From Odontesthes bonariensis (Eukaryota > Chordata > Actinopteri > Atheriniformes > Atherinopsidae): a DNA stretch of 64,000 nucleotides. Location: assembly GCF_027942865.1 (NCBI RefSeq), contig NC_134521.1, positions 21,888,449 through 21,952,448 on the forward strand, read 5' to 3'. The position numbers and the translations under genes are program-made. The notes below the pieces were generated by a model. The model was given only the letters and a program-made list of their open reading frames with translations, searched no databases and had not been told where the DNA came from. Below are positions 37,831 to 54,800 of this stretch, in pieces; position 1 is the stretch's first letter, and every line of letters begins with the position of its first letter.

Positions 37831-39049
37831 TCTTGCAAAACGTCAACAATTCCTGTATCATTAGTTCCCAAAGGATTTAAAAGTGTAAACAAAACATATG
37901 ATGATGTAAAAAGATGGTAAACATGCCTCTATCACCACTTTGAGTGTTTTGCATCAAATGATACATTGTTGTATCATTATTAAACCATTATAATACAACC
38001 AAAACACAACAAAGTTGGTCACAGTTATTTCCTTTGAACTTGTGTCTGTTAAAAAAATATTCAAATGTATGAATTACAGATTTAAGGAAGGTTTTTGTTG
38101 CATTTTGAAATATTTCCCAGATCTTCTCGAAACGTCTTTTTTTTTTTTTTTTTAAATCAACCAGATGAACGCTTTGCCAGAGTTTACAGAAGGAGTAGAT
38201 TACAGCAACTAGGAATGAGGAGGAACTTTGGAGGAGGAAAATAACCAAGAAGAGTTTCCGATGCAGCAGTTAAAAGAGAAACTCTGTTCAGAGGATGCAT
38301 TTCTGTGGATAAAAGACGGATAAAAGGGGCTTGTGCTCACAGCATGCTACTACTTTTTAAAGGAGCTATGAGCAAAAATCAAGACCAACGATTAAGAAGT
38401 TCATTGTTTTTTCTTTGTAGAAGATCTTTCAGTGGAACGAAGTAACATGATATACAAATTTAATTCAAACCATTTAACCCCTTTAAACTGCAAATCTGCT
38501 GATGTGAAGAAAATCTAATGAAAACACAGAAGCCTTTAAAAGTTCAATGACAGTTTGTTAAGACTGATCCGTTTTTAATGTTACTAAAAATGCATTAAAT
38601 TAATCTTTACTCATTTTGGTTCATTTTTCTCCAAAAATGAGTGTTTGTCATGTGGAATAGTTTCTGGCTCAATAACTGAGTTCCTTAAATCAGGCTTGCG
38701 AATGGACTCAAACCTCTCACAGAAGTTCCACAAATGACTCCTGGACCGAGCTTTGGTTGACTTGAACCCATATCTGACTTCACTGTCTTGTTGAACTATG
38801 GCACATGATCACCATGTTTCAGTGTGCGCACTGCTCCAACGTGCCAGCTCCTGGAGACACAAAGCACCCTCATAACAGCTCAGTTTCCTGTCCGGGTGTG
38901 ACCGTTGGGTTGGTCCTCCGGCTGTTCTTCTGGCTCCAAACAGTTCCAATCTATCCTCATGAGCCCACGAACACGCTCCTATTTGATGCTTTCAAACACC
39001 TGATTTCCTTTTTTTAGAGAAAATGTATTATTTTACTGCTAAACAACTC
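37831..39049. other. intergenic, no gene seen
   Basis: AT-rich sequence with a T run near 38137-38152. No exon or repeat was recognised with confidence. Confidence 0.5.
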
Positions 39050-39275
39050 TGACAATGTTTAAATTCAGGCTGAAAACAGTTCTATTTAGCTGTGCATATG
39101 ACATCTGTAGGTATTTTATCTGCACTCTTCACTTTTAACTTAATTAATTAATGATTATTTTTTATGTTTTTCTTTTTAATGATTTTATTGCCTTGTGATT
39201 TTATGTAGCTGTAAAGCACTTTGAATTGCCTTGTGTACGAATTGTGCTCTATAAATAAAATTGCCTTGCCTAAAT
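39050..39275 (+). repeat. LINE/SINE-type 3' tail repeat
   Basis: It contains GTAAAGCACTTTGAATTG and ends with CTCTATAAATAAAATTGCC and TTGCC repeats, the same 3' structure as 24685-24907 but diverged. Confidence 0.55.
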
Positions 39276-40776
39276 TATCACCTTTGAACTTGTATACATG
39301 GTGCTGATAAACCATTGCTTTTATTGTCATAGTTATCTGTTCTGTAGAATCACATCAAATATTCAAGCTAATGTTAATGTTGTGAAGTTTAGGGTAAAAC
39401 ATTTTTGGGCTGTGAATTGCTTTTGTCTCAATCTCTGCACACGTGAAGTCTTTTTTCTGATAATCTGAGGAATGAAATGCCTCAATGAAGCTAATAATTG
39501 ATAAACTGCACGGTGATGTTAAACTTACAGGTTTTGTTTTCCATGTAAAACTTCCTATGCAAGGTTTGTGCGTGTATGTGTGTGAAATGACTCAGGAGTT
39601 GCTGTGTGAGGTGAGGTGTGTCACTGTTGAGGATGAGTGATTACAATGGACAGTAATCCTGCAGATGGATTAGCAGGTGGCATTAGGAGAAGTGGGGGTG
39701 TAGCACTCCACCACCTCTGAACTGTAACAATATGGAGCGGCAGCTCGGGGGGGGGCCTGGCCTCCGTCTGCTTCACCCCTGCAACACATGTACAGGACAC
39801 TGTAACACACTGTGTCAGACAATAAGGACAAGGGACGCTGAACTGATGAACGAGCTGTACTGGCAACAGTGGTGCTGCTGTTGTACTGACAAAGTTATGA
39901 GTATTTACTCTGATAGAATGCAGATTTTTTTTGTTGTCTTTATTTGAGTCTCTTTTGGTCTCTTTTGGTTTCAAATGTGTTTCTTTCATTGAACAAATTC
40001 CATCACTTCTGCATTTAAAGGGGCAGCCAAATGACCCTATGACAGGGGCTATCTGACCTTTAGGGAAGTCACTCATTTAGCATGTAAAGAGACACTTCAT
40101 AGGAGTTTCAATTACAGATCCCTAAATATTCCTTTCTGTTGTGCAGCTCTTTCAAGATTGAGTGTAATTCGTAGAATGATTGCTTAAGTGTCTTTTTCTT
40201 CCACATTACATTATTTTCTTACCTGCAGAAATATGATGTGCTATCAAGTTTCTGGAAAGCAGTTTTGCTATTTGTTGATCCTGGATGGATTCAGATCCAG
40301 ATTTTCTTTTTGTCACCATTATCTTTCAGTAATTCTATTGAATGTTGGCGACTGCAGATCAGTTGGGTATATAAAAGTGCCGATTGGTAAAACAGGTTAT
40401 GTTTAAGAAGTGGACAACATGTCAGGTCACAAAAGCATTGTTTCTCTGAATAATTATCTTTTTGGAAGGAACACTGCTGTCAAAATAATCCAAGAACAAA
40501 AAAAGATATGTATTCATCACACTATTAATGGAATTTTTTTTCTTCAGTGTTTGCTGTTCCCATCATCTCATCGGGAGTGCAGGTAACCAGCCGCATGAGG
40601 GTGACTTACAATTTAACTTGATGAGTGAGTTTTTACTGACCTCTGCTGGAAAACTGTCAACTGTATGATTTCTGAGGATGTAAAATTTGCAAACTAGTAA
40701 GCTAACATGACAAAACAATATACGTGATTGTATTCTTTAACGTGAGTAGAACATATTGGATAATAAAATACCAGAT
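39276..40776. other. crx-kptn intergenic region
   Basis: No exon was recognised. An inverted pair of OTX/CRX motifs, TAATCC and GGATTA separated by seven bases, lies at 39654-39672. Confidence 0.5.
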
Positions 40777-41182
40777 TCCATCCATCCATCCATTATCTTC
40801 CGCTGCTCCGGGGATCGGGTCGCGGGGGCAGCAGCTTGAGCAAAGAGACCCAGACGTCCCTGTCCCCGGCCACTTCCTCCAGCTCTTCTGGGGGGACCCC
40901 GAGGCGTTCCCAGGCCAGCCGAGAAACATAGTCTCTCCAACGTGTCCTGGCTCTCCCCCGGGGTCTCCTCCCAGTGGGACAGGCCCGGAACACCTCTCCA
41001 GGGAGGCGTCCAGGAGGCATCATAACCAGATGCCCGAGCCACCTCATCTGACTCCTCTCGATGCGGAGGAGCAGCGGTTCTACTCCGAGCCCCTCCCGGA
41101 TGACCGAGCTTCTCACCCTATCTCTAAGGGAGAGCCCAGACACGCTGCGGAGGAAACTCATTTCGGCCGCTTGTATTCGCGA
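40777..41182 (-). mobile_element. Rex3-like LINE, 5'-truncated 3' end
   Basis: On the minus strand this is the last 400 bases of the same LINE as 32670-36028, including MSFLRSVSGLSLRDRVRSS and RMPP-type blocks, and ends in a TGGATGGATGGA tail at 40777-40796. It differs from the longer copy at roughly 15 positions and keeps GGAACGC where the long copy has a stop. It has the severe 5' truncation usual for such elements. Confidence 0.9.
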
Positions 41183-41277
41183 GTCATAATTATCATTATT
41201 AAAGTGGAAACAGAGGTTTTCATTTTACAAGCTCTGAATAAAGACAATCAAATCGGGCTATCGCTTAAGCTGTATCA

Positions 41278-41291
41278 CCGCTAGAGGGCAG
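41278..41291 (+). promoter_or_regulatory. candidate CTCF site near kptn promoter
   Basis: CCGCTAGAGGGCAG fits the CTCF core consensus with two substitutions, about 260 bases upstream of the kptn start codon and between the divergent crx and kptn genes. This is motif evidence only. Confidence 0.35.
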
Positions 41292-41551
41292 CAGCGGTGC
41301 GGATGGATTTACAATTTCCAGCGAAGAAGCCTTGCAGAATATGTGTCCTCGAAATGAAAACAATTAACTCTGAATAATGAAACGCCAATCAACTATTTGA
41401 CGAGGGTTATGTTTTAACACCCGGAACTCGCGTATTTTGACTTGACGTTGCTGAGAATGGAGTTGAGAAAAATAAGGAGCCGCTAAACAAACACACACAA
41501 GTAAACATTTAGACCTTTTCTTGAAATTAGCATTTGTTTGTATCGTGAAGG

Positions 41552-46570
<5,019 letters not shown>

Positions 46571-46880
46571 CATGTGTATTGAATTTTGTTTGCTTGTTTT
46601 AGTCCCAGTGGCTCAGATCGGTGAGTTTGTCTGCATCAAAGCTGCAGTGTAAAAGATTTTCTCAGGGATATATACGGTATTCCTGACTAGTTAAATAAGT
46701 TGATGACAGACTCGGATTAGAGAATCAAACATCAAATTTTCCTTTAAGCAGACACCCCTACAGATGTGGGTTAAACAAACATGGAAGTACTGTTCTGTAG
46801 CCTAAAGAAATGCAGTCTGTTGTAGACTATGTTGAATATGTAAAGTGATTTACAGCAAATAAATTGCACATTTGGATGTT
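46571..46880 (+). other. kptn: kptn 3' UTR with AATAAA
   Basis: AATAAA at 46858-46863 follows the stop by about 290 bases, a plausible poly(A) signal. Confidence 0.55.
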
Positions 46881-47384
46881 TGCATGCTTGCTGTTTCTGC
46901 TTTTTTTTTTGTCTGTTGTTTGTTGGGACGGTGTCACCTTGCAGTGAGAACTCAGATGACTGGTCTGCTAAATCAGTCCCAGTTTCTACCAGAAAAAGAA
47001 GGCCACAGTTTCTGTCCTCAACTCACTCTTTGTTCATAGTGAACTCAAATCTCTTCTTAATCACAGACTTGTTTTACATCATTCTGCAACACATCAGCTG
47101 TCACAACTTTTCCCAGCAGATAGCTATTTGCTTCCATTTAGTTTATGTACTGTATAAACAGAGGATATCGAGGCCACCCACCCCCCAAGTGAAGGAAGAA
47201 TCAATGATATTTTGTTGTTGTTTTCCAGAAAATAACAAGGACTCGAACAGCATCGTGAACACTTCTGAAGTTACCTTTTAGTAGTTGTTGGCTCGATGTT
47301 GTATAAGTGACATACAGGTTAAGGGCTTTTTTAAAAAGACCACTTAAGCATTGATTTCTTTTATTTTAAATATGTGCACATGGT

Positions 47385-47515
47385 GGTTTTTCTATGTGCG
47401 GTCCTGTGATGGACTGTCTACCTCTCCAGGATGTATCCTGCCTCTGCCCTGGCAGCCGTTGCCCCGCCCACTCAACCCTTAACTTGATAAAACAGGTGTG
47501 GGAGATGGATGGGGG
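47385..47515 (+). repeat. fragment of a widespread teleost interspersed repeat
   Basis: GTCCTGTGATGGACTG, CTACCTCTCCAGG and TGTATCCTGCCTCTGCCCTG form the usual order of a common fish repeat. Its other parts occur at 51.2-52.6 kb. Confidence 0.55.
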
Positions 47516-47879
47516 GGGGTTTAAAGAGGTTGTACTCATTTGAGGTATTTCTGTGGGGTTTCTGAAGGACACATTTGAACTACAGTTTGCAGCAAATCAA
47601 CCACAAACTGCCCCCTGCAGTTTTTAAGACTTTCTTACTGAATGTTGTCATGACTCATGACATGTATTTGTTTTCTGCCCCAGCTGAGTTAACACGATTA
47701 GGTTTTCTTGTTTTCAGATCTCTCTTGGAAAATTCTATCTCAAGACTTCAGATGATCGATTAATAGATTCACCTTTGGCAATAGCCCTTATTATGCATGT
47801 AGCACTGTGCCAGTATTGAGGGTGAGGGTTTGAGACCAACATTTAGAATAGGTTTTTTGTAAAGTTGTTTTATATGGAC

Positions 47880-48120
47880 ACAACATTAGTTCATCCCTTC
47901 AGTTAGGTGTCTTTTTCATTTAAACTGGGATGATTAAAAAAAAAAAAAACATTCCTGTGTAAATGGTCTGAAAATGAGTGACAAAAGCTGCCAATGTGCA
48001 AAGAAAAACTTTGAAAGGTCTTCCGGAAGCCTGAAAAAAAACTCTTTTTCAAGACCACTTTGGAATATTACACTGAAGAATGCAGGAAATGAGGAGTGGC
48101 TCAAAACTTTTGGATAAATG
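47880..48120. mobile_element. Tc1-like inverted-repeat fragment (fourth copy)
   Basis: It shares AAAGAAAAACTTTGAAAG, CTTCCGGAAGCCTG and the terminus-like GGCTCAAAACTTTTGGAT with the copies at 5.8 and 57.2 kb. Confidence 0.45.
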
Positions 48121-48540
48121 CTTGAAACCAATGACTCCAGTATCCATACTGCATGTATTATGAATTATTTTGACTTAAATGGAAACTACACTCACAATAA
48201 CAAACATTCAAATATTAGAGATCTCCGGAAAACAAAATAAAAAAATCAAACCAGATCAGACTCAAACAACGACGGCTGCAGAGAGGCAACTAATTCAGCT
48301 GGATCCTGCATCTGCTGGTCCCGTCATTTGGCCGGTCAGTGGCACTGTGGTCCTCTCTGGAGCCCCCAAACTAAATAATTCTCCTAACTGGCGCTACAAA
48401 GGCGACAATAATAACAGCTGCACTCATCACACTGGACTTATCAGAGAAAGATGGCGTGAAGATAAGTTAAGAAAGCCCTTTTTTTCTGCGTGTTGCCCCT
48501 TCGAAGGCATTGTGGTAGATCTGCTTTATTTTTAAGGCGC

Positions 48541-48888
48541 GGGGTTGTTTTGCGCGTCAACAATACAGGAGCATGCTGCTGGAGGGACGCAGAGCCAGTT
48601 AAACGAACGCCTTTCACTCAATGGATGTTTTTTTTTTTTTATCTTTAGCTCCGTGAAAGAGCAGCTCCACAGCGGAGAGAGGAGACCCTAATCCCGGTGT
48701 TTTCTAACAATTTGATCCCTTTGAGACCATTTCGACACCCCTAAAAACTCGCGGTACGCGTTCCCAGGCAATGTGTTCGTGAAGGCGCTGCGTGTGGTGT
48801 CACTGTGTGTGCGTGTGCGTGTGTGTGTGTGTGTGAGAGAGAGAGAAGAGGGAACAGCGCAAAATTTATCTCCAGCTTCGGTGAAAAG
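48541..48888 (+). promoter_or_regulatory. presumed nova2 promoter and 5' UTR
   Basis: A TTTATTTTTAAGGCGCGGGG sequence stands near 48525-48545, and a GT-rich then GA-rich stretch (48801-48848) lies just before the start codon. The start site is not determined; the region is a candidate only. Confidence 0.35.
48801..48848. repeat. (GT)n then (GA)n stretch in 5' UTR
   Basis: Interrupted GTGTGTGCGTGTGCGTGTG continues as a GT run and then GAGAGAGAGAAG, 40-90 bases upstream of the nova2 start codon. Confidence 0.85.
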
Positions 48889-51800
48889 ATGATGATGGCC
48901 GGTGGTGATGGTGGTGGTGGAGGAGCTGCCGTGGACCTTAACGGGATATACTCCAACCCTAACCTCCACAGCCTGCAGCAGCCCCCTATGGAGACTGATA
49001 ACCCGGACTCCCGCAAGCGACCGCTGGAAACTCCGGCTGAGGAGGCCGGCTGTACCAAACGCACCAACACTGGAGGTAAGAGTGAAACGCAACAACAACC
49101 AGATCATCCACCGCGTCTCCCCCAAACGAAGCCAACGCTGTTGTGCCAATCTCTGCATGTAGTGGTGGACGCCCTGTATCAGCCAGCGGCATGCACTGAA
49201 AAAGCATATAGAAGTAGTGTTGGCTGTTACATGCAGCACCTGTACACTTCGGAAGACTCGCTGTGTTTATGGCTGTTACTTCACACGCTGCATATCCCTA
49301 CAGGGAGGGCAGTAAGCATGAGTGAACGGCCTCCGCTGCTCAGCTCAGGTCAGTTTTGAATTTGAACCCAATTACCTCTCTGCTCCACACGTGGATCTGA
49401 GGGTATGCTGCGAAGTGGAGAAAGTAATGGTTTATCTAGGTGCTTAATATTGCACCATGATATTGCACCATGTCTCTTCCCGTGGTAGACTCAGACAGGG
49501 TTTCCCTAATCCTTTCTTGTTCATCTGCCAAAGACAAATCTGCATGTTTGTCTGAGCAGCACGATGAATAAAAACTATGGTTGACAGATGGCAGGAGCCG
49601 AAAGAGAGATGATATAAAAAGGTATTGCAGTCTATAACCTTACCCATAACCTTATAGCAAGGCCTGTGAATCAAACGTCTTGCTTGGGCACTGGATCAGA
49701 TCCTTTGGGAGGAGGCGCTCACCTGTAAACCTCTGCCCTGTACAAATACATCTCCCACTGAACCAATAAGCCATAGCTTTATTCAATTTAACTTCAAAAT
49801 AAGATTTTTTTTTTCTAGCATTTCAGACACGATGGATGATAAATGGAACAGCTTTTATCTTAACCTTAGAAAGAAGCTGGAGTGAGGGATTTCAGTGGCG
49901 TATTCTTCATGTTTACTAATGTAGAGACTGTTACACTGTGCTTTTAAATACATGCCTTATAGTAAACTAATCAGGAAACCTATCAGGTGAAAATCATACA
50001 AACTTGTAGCCAAGATCCTTATCTAACGAAGGTTATTTATTGGTTGCCCTGAGGCAAATCTCGGCGTCTGTTTGGTATTGTCTTTGTGCCTATTGTGATG
50101 TTTCCCAGCAGCTTTTTTGTCTTCCTCTATATGATGGTGAAAATTTAATTCTGACACACTCAAATGTTAATGAAAAACACATAAGAGCTCAATAAAAGAG
50201 CTGGATGTTGCATTTGTTTACAAAAGGAGATACCGCATGAGACTCTAACTGCACCAATTTGTTTTTAAGCATAATAACAGAGCAGAAGTGGCTTCATATA
50301 ATGTCGGGGAGGAGTGAGAATCATGTTGCAGAAGACCACAGGAAAGACGCGGAGCAGCTGCGTGTGCTAATGCTTTATGATTTATCAGTAAGATGTCGTG
50401 GCGAGGAGACGGCTGATTCCAGATACTGTACATCTTATTTCAGCTGGTGACTGTTTACGGTCTGCAGCTCACGGGGAACACTCACTCAACAACTTAATGT
50501 TAATTAGATGTCTGCTGTGAATAGGCAGTTCCTTCACCATATGTTTCTGAAATTTATCTCTCTATGTTTCAGTCACTACCCCCCTCCGGTTTAGTGACAG
50601 CAGCATTATATCCTATTTCTGACAGCATGAGCACATCTCCGCTGCACCTCACTGCGCCTCAGAAATGAATTTTCAGTAAAGCACAAAGGGATCCTCGTCC
50701 CCTCTGACAGTATTTCAGAACATGTTCAAACCCCATATGTCCTCTATTAACACCTCTAAAACCGCTGTAGAACAGGGCGATCCCATGGTGCTCTCGCCTA
50801 TTGGAGAGTTTTCACCATTTATTTGTCGCATCACCAGGACTATCCCATCCAATATCCGAGCGATATGAATGTTAGATGGTGTGAGATTACATTTGGAATA
50901 TCTTCATGAATAGTAAAAAAAAGGATTATTCACACAGACATCTCTGACTTTTAATGCTCAGTTTCTGTGAAGGTTTTACACTGTTTTAACAGCTTGAATC
51001 CATGTTCTGTCACAGCGTCTCAGCTCAGCCATATATTCAGGATCTGTAGCTGCAGAATTAACTGTAGGCTGTTGTTAGGCAAACTCTGAGGAGAGTGCCT
51101 TGTTTTTGGCAGATTGCATCCAAATAAGGAAAATAATGAGGAAATCAATGCATCTCTAACTTATACCCACTTATTCTTGTTGACAGTGACTCCCTGACAC
51201 TGGGAGATTCTAACAGGTGCACCCTGGTGCCACTCCATCAACGAGGTCAACACACAAAGATACAGGAAACGATATATGTTCACACATACAACTAGTTTAG
51301 AATTGTCTATCAACTCAATATTCATGTCTTTGGACTCTGGAAGGAAACCAGAGAATCCTGTAAAAACCCACTCAAGAACGTGCCAATCCCTCACAGGAAC
51401 GCCCCAGCCGACCAGTAATATTGAACAAGACTGCCAAAAATGTGCCCAAGGGTTCATGCAGCCAAAGTAGATATATAGCTACATTCAAAGAATATGTAGC
51501 TTGTAGTGGTCATAAGGGCAACTGCACGTCCATCCATCCATTTTCTGTACCTGCTTAATCCAATTCAGGGTAGGCGAGAGGTGTGGTACTCTCTAGACAG
51601 GTCACCAGTCTATTGCAGGACCAAACAAAAAGAACAACTCATTCCTGTGGTCAATCTAGAGTCACCAATTAACCTGATATACATATCTTTTGGATGGTGG
51701 GAGTAAGGAGTGCCCGGAGAGAACCCACAAACATCCCACAGGAGAGAGAGAACATGCAAACATCACACAGAAAGGCCCCAGCTGGGATTGAAAGCAGGAA

Positions 51801-54800
51801 CTCTCTCGCTATGGCGACGGTGCTAACAACCACACACACCACCGTGCAGCCCACAATAAGTGTTGCATAACATTTGAATCTTTGTCAGCCACTCTCAACG
51901 TGAAGTAGTTGATTAGTTGTGTAACTATGCAACTGCATCTGAATGTAAAAGTGGCCTCCACGAAGGGGACGGTCGCGTTATAAAAAGAATGTAGCCATCA
52001 TCGTTTTCTAACCCCACCCAAGTGATATTATTTTCAAAAGCCAACCAGAGAGTTTCATTGTAGTGTGCTGTGTTTATATGTAACCAAGGCAACCGGCAAA
52101 ATGGTGTCCGCAGTGGGGGTGATGGCTGCGTTGTAAAAAAGAATGGGTTTCAGATTGAATCAGAATCCTTTCCTAAGCCTAACCAAGAAATGTTTTTGTC
52201 CAAACCCAACAAAGAAGTGATGAATGTGTTTTAGTGAAATGTTGTCGCCTGAACGTGAAATAAAAGTTGTCATATGTTGCTCTCAATCATGCATGTGGCG
52301 TACGATTCAAAGTGATCTCCTCTGATTTGGAAACGCTTCTATATGTTGACCATTGTCAGAGACGGTGTTGCCTTTAATGAGAAGACACCATTTGCTGATG
52401 CTAATATCACGTCCCCAAATGGCCACTACCTTCAGCCTTTTAGAAAAGAAAATGCAAGCTTCATTATGGAAAATTTTACTTGTGTGGCTGGTGACCTGTC
52501 CATGTTGCATCCTGCCTCTCACCCCATGAAAGCAGTGATAGGCTTCAGCCCCCCGATGACCCTGAAAGGGAATGAAGCGGGTATAGAAAATGGACGGACT
52601 GCTTCAGCTTAGCTGTTGGCTGCACCTCCGAGTGATGTTCTGATAGAATGCTTTTTGTGTAATATGTTTTAATAACATTTATGCTGTAGTGCTAGCCCAC
52701 AGCCCGCCTGGCAGTAGTGTGAGACAGCCTGATAATCCTCAGCCATCCCTGTAATCACCAGCCCCTTGACTACGTCTGATATTGATCACGTTATTCCTAC
52801 CGAACTGATCATTAACATGACTGGCAGCTACAACAAAGAGAAGAAAGCCTGTTCTCTTTCAAAGCTGCGCCCCTCGATGTGCATTAGGAGCTGCGGACAC
52901 TGAATGAGGGAAATTACTCCTCTTTTATCAGCACTGCCCTTCTCTCCACAAAATGAACATCTTTCATTTGTTTTTCTTTACTCGTACACAAAAGTCCATG
53001 TTGCTGGCAAGCATACACCTTCCAAAAGGTTGTGTGCCTGTGGAGGATTAGGTATGATCTTGTTATGTTGCTAATGGACAGGCTGGCAGAGGAATGTGAG
53101 CTGTATTTTCTTTTTTTTTTTTTTTTTTTAATTTTTGGTAGGAAGGACACAGGTGCCCTTGCAGAGCGATGTGACGTGAGTGGACTGTGAATTTGCCAGG
53201 TGGCAGCGAAAGAGAGAATGAGAGAGCGATAGAAACGAAGACAGAGCAAAGCACAGAGAAAAGGAGAGATAGATAGACCCTGTGAGACAGAGCGGAGTCC
53301 ACAGGGAAGCTGTGTCTATATAGTAGAGCGCTACTCAGTGAATGAGACTTAGAATTTTCTGGAAGGCATTCGCTCTAAAACCAAAATGGGCCACGATATT
53401 GATGTTTGATTTTTGGATGAAACTAATCAGCATCCAGGAAAAGAGGAGTTTATCTTTTATAGGTTCCCTGGAAAGCAGTATTAAATGTTTCTGGACCCCC
53501 GTGTCCACGCACGGACACTTACGCACAAGCACTTTGCGGTTTTTTACACACATTCACTCACTTAAGATACCTCTCGGTGTAAGATTTATAGGCGTAGTGA
53601 TTGGCTTCATCACCCCCCTCCACCATTCTGCGGCACTGCCATTTGCAATGGTTGACGAGCCCCTCCGCCCTCTCAAACATGGCCGTCTAAGGGACTGTGG
53701 GGTGGGGGAGTGGAGGAAAGGAGGATGGGTGGCGTAAGGCACGCCGTCTCAGATCACTCCTCCTCCACCTCCTTCATCATCTGTTTATATTATCCATGTA
53801 CCTCTTCAGCCAATGTTGAAGGTCACTCCACAAGCTTCCTCATTCAGCGCTCAAGCCCGCTCCCTCAGCCACTTCACCTTTGTCACTTTTGACTAAAAAG
53901 AGTGAGTGAATGGGCTGCTATACTTTATAGTGCTGCGTCAAAAGAGGCGGAGTAGGGGAGAAAATTCAGTTTTTGGGGACTGGCGTCGGGGGGTGGGGAC
54001 ATGACGTTTTGTCGAGAAGAGGCTTCCCATTGGCTCAGCGAGGTGTCAGTCCTGCATGCTGCTGCAGACGGACAGGCCACTCGATGAATATGGATGAGAG
54101 CAGTGAAAAGGGTGATGCGGCAGGGAAGACCCCCCCCTTCAAACCGATGCAGGCTCGAACAATGCGTGCCGTCTTTCACTGAAAACACTGAGAGCCTGCA
54201 TTAGCATTTTCTCAGACAATTGAGGCTCTGGCCAGCTGCAGGCATGGCTCGGATGCTGCGGTGAAATCTCTTTTTCTGCACCTACTGATGAATAAGACCT
54301 CGGTGAAAAAGGTCGACTGGCCGCATTCCTCAACACAACCATTGCACCTATGCCTAGGCTAATGTTAAGATCCCCTTTAGAGATTGTGCCCCGGCATTGA
54401 TGGCGATCTGACAGAGGACTTGAGAAGCAGCAGATCTCAGAATGGGTAAGCTTCAAACTCTTTTTGTCTGACTTGTTGAATTTATCCATCATGCTAGACT
54501 GTGGGTAGTTTCATACATCGAAAGACCATTTTGTTCATTATTGCTCGTTTTTGCTCCATCGTCCTTGCTCCCTGTCAGGAGTAGGTTAGTCCATTGAAAT
54601 GCAGAATGGGTACTTGGAAGGGTTGTGAGAAGGAGGGAGGACGGTCACAAGGCATTTCCTTCTGACCCACCCCCCTCGAGTGACTTAACTAAACACATTT
54701 GGCTCAGAGACTATGTCTCTCCTCCAAGCCATCCTTCCAGTGTTGGAAGCAAGGGTTTGAACTAACACCCCACTGGCTCAGCTTCCCAATGTGCCCCACT

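Larger units (their letters stand above)
46881..48540. other. kptn-nova2 intergenic region
   Basis: The region contains two repeat fragments (47385-47515 and 47880-48120) and otherwise nothing recognisable. Confidence 0.5.

Noticed and set aside
53342-53737. 131-codon plus-strand frame in nova2 intron 1
   Set aside because: No recognisable domain, no flanking splice signals in frame; probably chance.
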